NCBI RefSeq assembly: GCF_900110965.1
Contig: NZ_FOFO01000012.1
Coordinates: 24,889 to 88,888 of the forward strand
Origin: Ectothiorhodospira magna
GTDB taxonomy: Bacteria > Pseudomonadota > Gammaproteobacteria > Ectothiorhodospirales > Ectothiorhodospiraceae
Reading direction: 5' to 3'
Length of the DNA: 64,000 bases
Part shown: positions 17,003-24,266 of the stretch, in pieces
How positions within the stretch are numbered: the stretch's first letter is position 1
Layout of the letters: the number at the start of each line of letters is the position of its first letter
Notes under the pieces: model-generated
What the model was told of the DNA's origin: nothing
The model's database searches: none
Seen by the model: only the letters and a program-made list of their open reading frames with translations
Made by a program: the position numbers and the translations under genes

Positions 17003-18898
17003 ATGACACAGGATCAATGGCTCATTCTGACCATCCTGACCGCAACGGTCGCCATGTTCTTGTGGGGTCGCTGGCGCCACGACATGGTGGCGGCCGGTGC
17101 CCTGCTGGCCTGCGTGGTGGTGGGCCTGGTACCCGCCCGCGAGGCCTTCGCCGGGTTCGGCCACCCGGCGGTGATCACGGTGGCCTGTGTGCTGGTGCTC
17201 AGTCGCGGTCTGCAGACGTCGGGGGCCGTGGACGTGCTGGCGCGCACCGTGTTGCCGGCCCAGTCCGGACGCATGCTCAGTCTCATGGCGCTGATGGGCC
17301 TGGGGGCCTTCCTGTCGGGGTTCATGAATAATGTGGGGGCCATGGCCTTGCTCATGCCGGTGGCGATCCATCTGTCCCAGCGACTCGAACTCACCCCCGG
17401 TCAGGTGCTCATGCCGCTGGCCTTTGGCACCATTCTCGGCGGCATGACCACACTGATCGGCACCCCGCCCAATCTCATCGTCTCCGGTTTTCGCGCCGAA
17501 ACCGGACTGGGCAGTTTTACCATGTTCGACTTTGCTCCCATCGGGCTGGCCGTCGCGCTGGCGGGTGTGCTGTTCGTTGCCCTGATCGGCTGGCGGCTGG
17601 TGCCGGCGCGCAAGCAGTCAGGCATCGAGGGCTTTGAATCCGGCGCCTACATCACCGAGGTGCGCGTCCTGGAAGACAGCAAGGCCGCGGGCATGCGGCT
17701 ACGGGAGATCGAGCATGCGCTGGCCGATGTGGACGCCCAGATCATCGGTCTGGTCCAGGGGGAGGTGCGCATCATCGCCGCCAATTCAGGGCGCAAGGTG
17801 CATGCTGGCGATATCCTGATGATCGAAGCCGAGACAGATGCATTGACCGATATGCTGTCCATCCTGGGCCTGAAGCTGGAGGAGGAGGTCAAGCCCGAGA
17901 AGAACGAAAGCCCCGAAGCGGATGCAAAGGCCGATGCCGCCGCGGCCAAGGATAAAAAAGGCAAGGATGCGGACACGGCCGGGAAACGGGACGACGGCGA
18001 CGGCGATGACACCGAGGCCGCCGAAGCCCCGCTGAAATCCGGTGACATCGTGCTGATGGAACTGGCGGTACTGCCCAACTCGCCCCTGTCCGGACGCTCG
18101 GCCAGCGACATCCTCCTGCGCACGCGCTACGGAGTGAACCTGCTGGCCTTGTCCCGGGAGGGCAAGCGTTCGATGAAGCGGCTGCGTTCGATGGCGATCC
18201 AGTCGGGCGACCTGCTGCTGATGCAGGGTCCGCCCGAGTCCATCTCGGAATTTGCCTCCGACAATGCCTGCGTGCCCCTGGCCCAGCGGGAGCTGCGCAT
18301 CCCCAACAAGCGCAAGATCTGGGAGGCCAGCCTGATCATGCTGTTCGCGGTGGGCGGTGCCGCCTTCGGACTGCTGCCGGCGGCAGTGTCCTTCGCCATC
18401 GGGGTGCTGGCTTCCATGGCCCTGCGCACCGTGCCGCCGCGAGCGGTGTACGATGCCATCGACTGGCCGGTGATCGTGTTGCTGGGTGCCCTGATCCCGG
18501 TGGCGGGGGCGATGGAGGCCACCGGCACGGCGGACCTGATTGCCCGCCTTCTGATCGAGAACGTGGCGCAGGGTCATGCCGTTGTCGGGCTGGCGCTGAT
18601 CCTGGTGGTCACCATGTTCCTGTCCGACCTGATGAACAATGCCGCCACCGCCGCCGTGATGTGTCCCATTGCCATCGGCACCGCCGCCGCGCTGGGCGTG
18701 AGCCCCGACGCCTTCCTGATGGCGGTGGCCATCGGTGCCTCCTGCGCCTTCCTCACCCCGATCGGCCATCAGAACAACACCCTGATCCTCGGTCCGGGCG
18801 GTTTTCGCTTCAGCGACTACTGGAAGCTGGGCCTGCCCCTGGAGATCATCGTGGTGGCGGTCTCCATACCCCTGCTGCTGGTGGTGTGGCCGCTGTGA
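17003..18898 (+). CDS. SLC13-type anion permease with two RCK/TrkA_C domains
   Basis: A 631-residue membrane protein. The two membrane halves carry the divalent-anion:sodium symporter hallmarks GFMNNVGAMALLMP, IGTPPNLIVSGFRAE and DLMNNAATAAVMCP, with GHQNNTLILGPGGFRFSDYW near the end. Between them lie two TrkA_C-like domains (residues about 210-290 and 345-425) joined by a strongly charged Lys/Glu/Asp/Ala linker (about 292-345). Such proteins import sulfate, dicarboxylates or similar anions; the substrate cannot be read here. The RBS before ATG 17003 is weak. Confidence 0.85.
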   Translation: MTQDQWLILTILTATVAMFLWGRWRHDMVAAGALLACVVVGLVPAREAFAGFGHPAVITVACVLVLSRGLQTSGAVDVLARTVLPAQSGRMLSLMALMGLGAFLSGFMNNVGAMALLMPVAIHLSQRLELTPGQVLMPLAFGTILGGMTTLIGTPPNLIVSGFRAETGLGSFTMFDFAPIGLAVALAGVLFVALIGWRLVPARKQSGIEGFESGAYITEVRVLEDSKAAGMRLREIEHALADVDAQIIGLVQGEVRIIAANSGRKVHAGDILMIEAETDALTDMLSILGLKLEEEVKPEKNESPEADAKADAAAAKDKKGKDADTAGKRDDGDGDDTEAAEAPLKSGDIVLMELAVLPNSPLSGRSASDILLRTRYGVNLLALSREGKRSMKRLRSMAIQSGDLLLMQGPPESISEFASDNACVPLAQRELRIPNKRKIWEASLIMLFAVGGAAFGLLPAAVSFAIGVLASMALRTVPPRAVYDAIDWPVIVLLGALIPVAGAMEATGTADLIARLLIENVAQGHAVVGLALILVVTMFLSDLMNNAATAAVMCPIAIGTAAALGVSPDAFLMAVAIGASCAFLTPIGHQNNTLILGPGGFRFSDYWKLGLPLEIIVVAVSIPLLLVVWPL

Positions 18899-19016
18899 GG
18901 AGGGAAAGAGGGAAAGGTGTCTGCGACTCAAGCTTGATCTCTTCACGCTGACCGGGTGCTGGATTTTGCAAACGATCAATGACAGCACCGAAAAACACAG
19001 TAAAATTAATATAAAA

Positions 19017-19035
19017 AATAACGATTATCAATATT
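19017..19035. promoter_or_regulatory. Probable Fur box upstream of the TonB receptor
   Basis: The 19 bases AATAACGATTATCAATATT match the palindromic Fur consensus at 14 of 19 positions by my count. They lie about 115 bases upstream of the TonB-dependent receptor start, in an AT-rich patch unlike the GC-rich surroundings. Iron repression of the receptor is the likely consequence. Confidence 0.65.
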
Positions 19036-19148
19036 TATACTGATAGCGTGATACGATCCGCCAAGCCAGCCATCCGATCATTCGGCAAAGCCAGCCAGGC
19101 CATCCACTACCCGAACCCGACCCCGGTTCCAGGCCTGGAGAATCCTGC

Positions 19149-21290
19149 ATGCAAGACAGCACGCCCCGCCACGGCAAGCGTACCGCCGACACCCAGGCGG
19201 ATCACTTCCGTCAAGCCTCCCGTCGGCTGCCCCTGATCGGTGCCTCCGTCACCCTCTCGCTGCTGGCCGGCGGCGGAGCGCAGGCCCAGGATACCGGCGA
19301 GATCGTGACCCTGGAGGCCGTCACGGTCACCGCCGGCACACGCACTGAACGCAGCCTGGAACGGAGTCCCGGCACCGTGGAGGTGATCACCCGGGAAGAC
19401 ATCCAGCGCAGCGGTTCGGTCCTGCTGGCCGACATCCTGCGCAATCATTCCGCCCTGTTCGTCAGCGCCGAAGGCCTGAGCCTTTCCATCCGCGGCGCGG
19501 CGCGGGAGGACACGGTGTTCCTGATCAACGGCCGCCGTGTACTGGGGGAACCCAGCCGTCGCTACGAGCTCAACCGCCTCACCGCCGGCCAGATCGAGCG
19601 CATCGAGATCGTCAAGGGGCCGGGCAGCGTGTTGTACGGTTCCGATGCCATGGGGGGCGTGATCAACATCATCACCCATCAGCCGGGCGAGGGCTTCGGT
19701 GGCAGCGTGGACGTGCAGGCGGGTGTCCGGGACGGGGGTGGCGCGGAACGCTACACCGCCGCCGCGAATCTGTACGGGGGCGATGCGCTGACCCAATTCA
19801 GCCTTTTTGCCAACGCCACGACCCGCAATGCCTACGAGGTGGGAACCACCGCCGATGTACGGGTCACCGGCAACCGGGTGCCCCCCTCCACCCACGGCAA
19901 TGCCAATTCCCCGTTGCGCAACATCCAGGACCAATACCGGTTCGATGAACAGCGTCTGGACGAGGCGGACGTCTACAACCTGGGCATCATCCTCAACCGT
20001 CGCCTGACGGACACCCTGGAGGCGGAACTGGAACTGGGCTGGATGGAAGAAAACCGCACCCGGGACTACGTGAACACGGGACGAACCAATACCCACTACA
20101 CCAACAACGCCAACGGTCAGATCTTCCCCGCCTTCAACGTGCCCACCCGCTGGACCGACGACAACCAGCGCACCGATCTGGCCGCCGCCCTGAACTGGCA
20201 GCCGGATGGGCATTTCAACGTCAATTACCGGATTCACCACAGCCGCTACGAAAAATCCCGCTCGGTGACCGCCCTGCCCTGGGAAGACCTGGGGTTTGCG
20301 GCCCGGGGGGACTCCAATACGGCAGAACGCAATACCACCACCCAGGTCCTGACCAACGAACTGCTGGGGACCTGGCGCCCGGACGACCGGCACACCCTGC
20401 TGGCCGGCGCCGAATATCGGGACATGGATGGACGCTGGGACGGCGGCCTGTTCGTCCAGCACGAATGGCAGGCCACCCAGCGCCTGGATCTGGTCTATGG
20501 CCTTCGCTACGACGAGACCTCCGTGGGCGAGGACAACACCTCCGCCAAGGTGGGCGGCGTACTGGCCCTGACCGGTGATACCCGGCTGCGCTTCAACTAT
20601 GCCCAGGGCTTCAAGGTGGCCGAATCCCGCAGTTATGACGTCATACAGGTCAACCCCAACGGCACCCTGATGCTGGGCGCCCATGTGGAGGACGCGGACG
20701 TGGGCAAGACCCGCCACGACCTGAAACCCGAACGCAGCGAAACCTTCGAGATCGGCCTGCTGGGTCGCCTGGGTCCGGGGCGTTATACCCTCACGGCGTT
20801 CCACACCGATTTCCGGGATCGGGTGGAGCGGGTGACGGAACAGCCCGCCGATGTCCCATACATCACCTTCCGCAACGTGGGCGAGGCGCGGATCAAGGGT
20901 ATTGAAGCCGGCCTGAACATGCCCCTGGGCCAGCAGCTGGATCTGGCCCTGTCGGCCACCTGGCTGGATGCGGAAAACCGGGATACGGGCCTGACCCTGA
21001 GCGGCACCCCGGAAAACGTGGCCGTCGCCGGGCTGAACTGGACCCCGAATGATGCCCAGATGTGGCAGCTGCGGGTACGGCACGTGGGTGAGCGCTATCT
21101 GGATGCCGCCAACACTGACAAGGACGAGGCCTACACCGTGGCCGACCTGAACGCCAGCTTCCATCCCGCCAGCTGGCGCAGACTGGAGCTTTACGGCGGC
21201 ATCGACAACCTGCTTGACCGGCGCAACGACACCAGCCTGTTCTCCGATCCGGGCCGCTATTACCGGATCGGCCTGCGGTATTTCCTCTGA
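19149..21290 (+). CDS. TonB-dependent outer-membrane receptor (colicin I/siderophore receptor type)
   Basis: A 713-residue receptor. A long signal sequence (about residues 1-47, hydrophobic LIGASVTLSLLAGGGAQA) precedes the TonB-box-like EAVTVTAGTRTER. The plug domain shows SPGTVEVITREDIQRSGS, SIRGAAREDTVFLINGRR and IEIVKGPGSVLYGSDAMGGVINI. The barrel ends YYRIGLRYFL. GGAG lies eight bases before ATG 19149. With the upstream Fur box this suggests ferric-siderophore or haem uptake; the ligand is unknown. The cytochrome gene follows by 11 bases. Confidence 0.93.
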   Translation: MQDSTPRHGKRTADTQADHFRQASRRLPLIGASVTLSLLAGGGAQAQDTGEIVTLEAVTVTAGTRTERSLERSPGTVEVITREDIQRSGSVLLADILRNHSALFVSAEGLSLSIRGAAREDTVFLINGRRVLGEPSRRYELNRLTAGQIERIEIVKGPGSVLYGSDAMGGVINIITHQPGEGFGGSVDVQAGVRDGGGAERYTAAANLYGGDALTQFSLFANATTRNAYEVGTTADVRVTGNRVPPSTHGNANSPLRNIQDQYRFDEQRLDEADVYNLGIILNRRLTDTLEAELELGWMEENRTRDYVNTGRTNTHYTNNANGQIFPAFNVPTRWTDDNQRTDLAAALNWQPDGHFNVNYRIHHSRYEKSRSVTALPWEDLGFAARGDSNTAERNTTTQVLTNELLGTWRPDDRHTLLAGAEYRDMDGRWDGGLFVQHEWQATQRLDLVYGLRYDETSVGEDNTSAKVGGVLALTGDTRLRFNYAQGFKVAESRSYDVIQVNPNGTLMLGAHVEDADVGKTRHDLKPERSETFEIGLLGRLGPGRYTLTAFHTDFRDRVERVTEQPADVPYITFRNVGEARIKGIEAGLNMPLGQQLDLALSATWLDAENRDTGLTLSGTPENVAVAGLNWTPNDAQMWQLRVRHVGERYLDAANTDKDEAYTVADLNASFHPASWRRLELYGGIDNLLDRRNDTSLFSDPGRYYRIGLRYFL

Positions 21291-21301
21291 GGACACACAA
21301 C

Positions 21302-21817
21302 ATGCCGGATACACGCCATCCCCGCATCCCGCGCCCTCGCCTGAAGGGCGCGGCGGCCACCGTCTTGCTGGCGCTGCTGCTCCAGGCCGGGACGGCCTGG
21401 TCGGACACCCGCCAGGAAATCATCCTGCCGCCGGCGGATCGGGATCATCTGCTGGAACACATGCGGGAGTTTCTGCAGGCTTCCAACGGCGTGCTGCGGG
21501 GCGTGCTGGACGAGGACATGGACAAGGTGGTGGAGATGGCCCGCCTGACCCTGCCCATGAGGATCAGGGACCCGGAGGCCCACGACGTGGAACTCACCCG
21601 GGACCATACGGGCCGAACCCGGCCCGAGAGGATGCAGGCGGTGATGCCGCCCCACTGGGGGAGCATGATGCGCCAGATGCGTCAGGAGTTCATGCAGATC
21701 GCGGAGGATGCCCGTCAGGGCGCGGACGGCACCCGCATCCTGCAGCGCCTGCACGGCGCCCAGGAAGTCTGTATCGCCTGCCACGAAGCCTTCCGGCTGA
21801 CACCGTCGGAAGGCTGA
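21302..21817 (+). CDS. Class II (cytochrome c'-like) c-type cytochrome
   Basis: A 171-residue periplasmic protein with signal peptide (AAATVLLALLLQAGTAWS) and one C-terminal haem motif, CIACH, at about residues 157-161. The rest is predicted helical (LLEHMREFLQ, MMRQMRQEFMQIAED). A single CxxCH near the end of a helical bundle is the class II layout. The RBS GAGGA overlaps the stop of the TonB receptor gene, so the two are co-transcribed. It may supply or accept electrons for reductive iron release, but that is a guess from context. Confidence 0.8.
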   Translation: MPDTRHPRIPRPRLKGAAATVLLALLLQAGTAWSDTRQEIILPPADRDHLLEHMREFLQASNGVLRGVLDEDMDKVVEMARLTLPMRIRDPEAHDVELTRDHTGRTRPERMQAVMPPHWGSMMRQMRQEFMQIAEDARQGADGTRILQRLHGAQEVCIACHEAFRLTPSEG

Positions 21818-21855
21818 ACAGGCAAGGGACGCGGCATGGGATTGACGCCAGGGGT

Positions 21856-21881
21856 TTGTGGGATGAAAATAAAGTTTCATC
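21856..21881 (+). repeat. 26-bp repeat, copy 1
   Basis: Identical over 26 bases (starting TTGTGGGATGAAAA and ending GTTTCATC) to 24211-24236. In this copy only the inner part of the hairpin is present, because the bases after TTTCATC diverge. Confidence 0.85.
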
Positions 21882-22036
21882 ATTGGCGCGACGACAAAAG
21901 GAAATTACCTCGCGCCCAAAATACACAAAAAAACCTTAAAAATCAATTATTTATATAAATAAATTCATGACCAACCAAGTCACCCAATCTTCGCCGGGAT
22001 GATGACCAAAAGCGTTAAAGTATCATCATAATTTTT

Positions 22037-23044
22037 GTCTAAGGAAGTGCTGAACAAAAGGGCGTTTTCGGTATCCCAGCGTGCCGGAACAGGTTCTTCA
22101 CCACGTGGAACGGATGCTCAACGATCGCCCGCACCTGCGCCTTGGAACGCTCTTCGGCACGGGCCGCGTCACGTGCGGGTCCCTCCGGCAGCTTGCGCAC
22201 CTCGCTGCGTTTCTTGGCAATGACGAAACTGAGGTCTCGGTCCTGGATCTCCGCACGCTTCTCGAGACCAATGTACCCAGCATCCGCATGCACGCTGCTC
22301 TCCTCACCATGCAGGAGGTTCGCGGCCTGCGAGATGTCGCTGACGTTCGCGGCCGTGCCGACGACCGTGTGTACCAGTCCCGACACCGCATCGACACCGA
22401 TGTGTGCCTTCATGCCAAAGTGCCACTCGTTCCCCTTCTTGGTCTGGTGCATCTCCGGATCCCGCGCCTTTGCTCGGTTCTTGGTCGACGGCGGTGCCGC
22501 GATGATCGTGGCGTCCACGATCGTCCCCTCGCGCAACAGCAGACCTTGGGCTGCCAGATGACCCTGGATCGCCTCGAAGATCACCCGGGTCAACTCATGC
22601 TTCTCCAGCAGACGACGGAAGTGGAGCAGCGTGGTCGCGTCCGGAGCTCCCTCGCGGCTCAGATCAATCCCGACAAAGGCCCGGATCGACTGGCTGTCGT
22701 ACACCGCGTCCTCGGTCGCCTCGTCGGCCAATCCGAAACACTGCTGCACGACGTACATGCGCAGCATGCGTTCGATCCCGATCGGCGGCCGGCCCCGTTT
22801 CCCCTTCGGGTAGAACGGCTCAATCTGCTCGACCAGCAGCGACCAAGGCGTCGCCGCTTCGATCTGCTCCAGAAAGCGCTCTCGGCGCGTCCGCTTCTTC
22901 TTGGCGGCGAACTCCAACTCGGAAAAGCCCATCTGCTTCATGCACTTGCCTCCGGATTGCCTGGTCGCCATTATCTCATGGACACTCGGTCCAAGCACTC
23001 GCTGAGGCGCTGCGGGGCGAAATTAAATCAGCGTTTCCTTAGAC
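22037..23044. mobile_element. IS5-family insertion sequence (about 1.0 kb)
   Basis: The ends are inverted: GTCTAAGGAA at 22037-22046 and its exact complement TTCCTTAGAC at 23035-23044. Weaker complementarity continues inward (GCTGA on both sides). The element contains one transposase gene on the minus strand. At about 1008 bp it is shorter than usual for the group, consistent with a deletion near the 3' end of the transposase. No clear direct target duplication is visible, so one flank may have rearranged. Confidence 0.82.
22039..22941 (-). CDS. IS5-family transposase, C-terminally shortened
   Basis: A DDE transposase of 300 residues from ATG 22941, which has GGAGG seven bases upstream; an ATG at 22998 lacks one. 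Motifs are FLEQIEAATPWSLLVEQIEP, RGRPPIGIERMLRMY, REGTIVDATIIAAPPSTKNR (first Asp), SSVHADAGYIGLEKR (second Asp) and RAIVEHPFHVVKNLFRH (Glu). After NLFRH the expected RYRGLAKNT-type tail is replaced by a short unrelated end whose TAG stop lies in the terminal repeat. All three acidic residues remain, but about 40-50 C-terminal residues are lost, so activity is doubtful. Confidence 0.85.
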   Translation of the reverse strand: MKQMGFSELEFAAKKKRTRRERFLEQIEAATPWSLLVEQIEPFYPKGKRGRPPIGIERMLRMYVVQQCFGLADEATEDAVYDSQSIRAFVGIDLSREGAPDATTLLHFRRLLEKHELTRVIFEAIQGHLAAQGLLLREGTIVDATIIAAPPSTKNRAKARDPEMHQTKKGNEWHFGMKAHIGVDAVSGLVHTVVGTAANVSDISQAANLLHGEESSVHADAGYIGLEKRAEIQDRDLSFVIAKKRSEVRKLPEGPARDAARAEERSKAQVRAIVEHPFHVVKNLFRHAGIPKTPFCSALP

Positions 23045-23446
23045 GTGTCCTCCTCCTTTCCCAGGCTTTGCCTGGCGCAACTGGAGTTACCCCGCATCCA
23101 TGCCACCCGATGCGGTGGACGGGACTATCGTTACGTCTACGGAACCGGCAACCATGTCCCCGGGGCGCTGATGGATGAACTGGTGAAGCTGGATGTCGGA
23201 CGCGGCACGCACCTGACCTGGAGCGAAGCCGACGGCTACCCCGGCGAACCGGTGTTCGTGCCCAGACCCGGCGCCACCGAGGAGGACGATGGCGTGCTGC
23301 TGAGCGTGATCCTGGACGCCGCCGCCGGCACCAGTCACCTGCTGATCCTGGATGCCCGCACCCTGGAGGAACGGGCGCGGGCCACCCTGCCCATCCCCCT
23401 GCCCTTCGGCTTTCACGGAGCGTTCCTGCCCGATCACGCCGGGTAG
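23045..23446 (+). pseudogene. 3' fragment of a carotenoid oxygenase (RPE65/CCO family) gene
   Basis: The frame reads LELPRIHATRCGGRDYRYVYG, then KLDVGRGTHLTWSEADGYPG, EPVFVPRPGATEEDDGVLLSV and PFGFHGAFLPD before the stop. This is the C-terminal blade region of carotenoid/apocarotenoid cleavage oxygenases, including the iron-proximal EPVFVPRPGA-EDDG segment. The family is about 450-500 residues; only about 130 remain. The 5' part ends exactly at the IS5-family right end, and no matching sequence exists on the other side, so the gene was cut by insertion plus deletion. Confidence 0.82.
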
Positions 23447-23465
23447 GTGGCGTTTGCAAACGGGG

Positions 23466-23828
23466 TCAGGAAACGAATTTCTCAATCACGCTGTCCGCCC
23501 CGATCAGGGGGAGAATGCGGACCAGCACCTGATCCATTACGCCGTTCTCGGCCTTGGTGATGAAATCGGCTTTCCGGTCTTTCCAGGACAGGGTCTGGAT
23601 CAGGCTTGACGCGACTACGGAAGGCTTGTCCAGATTACTCACGGGAACCTCGGTGGCAGTACCGCGAATGCTTGTGCTGATTGGGCAGCAGATCAGCAAT
23701 CCAGTCTGCCCGTTGTACTGCCTGGATGACAATACCAGCGCTGGTCGGTATTTTCCGATCTCCTTGCCCTTGGTGGGCTCGAAGTCCAGCCAGACAATAT
23801 CGTTTTGATCAGGAACGTACTGAACCAT
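23466..23828 (-). CDS. mazF: MazF/PemK-type toxin (mRNA interferase)
   Basis: A 120-residue sequence-specific endoribonuclease of the PemK/MazF fold. Motifs are QNDIVWLDFEPTKGKEIGKYRPALVLS, LLICCPISTSIRG and DRKADFITKAENGVMDQVLVRI. The start ATG overlaps the mazE stop by one base (TGATG); a TTG one codon earlier is possible. It is bound and neutralised by MazE. The pair sits between the IS-damaged region and glmS, and both genes look intact. Confidence 0.92.
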   Translation of the reverse strand: MVQYVPDQNDIVWLDFEPTKGKEIGKYRPALVLSSRQYNGQTGLLICCPISTSIRGTATEVPVSNLDKPSVVASSLIQTLSWKDRKADFITKAENGVMDQVLVRILPLIGADSVIEKFVS

Positions 23829-24088
23829 CAATCCCCCACCTCGGCCGAGGAGGGTCGGGCAAGCTCGTCCGCGTGAGCACCATGGGCATCAAGCCCTTTC
23901 AGCAGCTCGGCTTCCGAGAAGGGAAGGTTGACCTTGCGCGGCGCCTTCTCGGCAGCCTCGATCACAATTTTTCCGGCCTTCACATCAATGGTGATCGGGC
24001 TGGAAATGTCCAGTTTGGCTTGAGCCAAAATCTTGCTGGACAGGCGCACAGCCGCGCTGTTTCCCCAACGCTTGATTTGGCTTTGCAT
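23828..24088 (-). CDS. mazE: MazE-type antitoxin (AbrB/SpoVT fold)
   Basis: An 86-residue antitoxin with an N-terminal swapped-hairpin DNA-binding domain (MQSQIKRWGNSAAVRLSSKI, ITIDVKAGKIVIEAA) and an acidic, extended C-terminal toxin-binding tail. ATG 24088 is chosen because it begins the family's conserved start; the open frame extends to 24112. It is expected to autorepress the operon together with MazF. Confidence 0.9.
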   Translation of the reverse strand: MQSQIKRWGNSAAVRLSSKILAQAKLDISSPITIDVKAGKIVIEAAEKAPRKVNLPFSEAELLKGLDAHGAHADELARPSSAEVGD

Positions 24089-24129
24089 ATCACCCCCCCG
24101 GCCAACCGCCATGGACGCACAATGGGCCT

Positions 24130-24158
24130 ACCATAGTCGGCATGAAAACAGGTGTCAA
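24130..24158 (-). promoter_or_regulatory. Sigma70 promoter of mazEF
   Basis: On the minus strand TTGACA (24153-24158) and TATGGT (24130-24135) are separated by exactly 17 bases. The -10 lies about 42 bases before the mazE ATG. A short palindrome ACATATGT (24158-24165) abuts the -35 and could be part of an operator. Confidence 0.75.
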
Positions 24159-24210
24159 CATATGTATCTACCTGCCAGACAGATTTCAATTCCCGCAATC
24201 CTGACAACGG

Positions 24211-24240
24211 TTGTGGGATGAAAATAAAGTTTCATCCCAC
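24211..24240. repeat. 26-bp repeat, copy 2, forming a perfect hairpin
   Basis: Contains the same 26 bases as 21856-21881. Here the sequence completes a perfect 11-bp inverted repeat, GTGGGATGAAA-ATAAAG-TTTCATCCCAC (24213-24240). It lies just past the glmS stop and may serve as its transcript-end hairpin, though without a T-tract. Confidence 0.8.
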
Positions 24241-24266
24241 ACAAATAGGACCGAAGACGCCGCCCC

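Noticed and set aside
19107..21314. 735-codon open frame on the minus strand opposite the TonB receptor
   Set aside because: Compositional shadow; the plus strand shows plug and barrel motifs, a signal peptide, an RBS and a Fur box.
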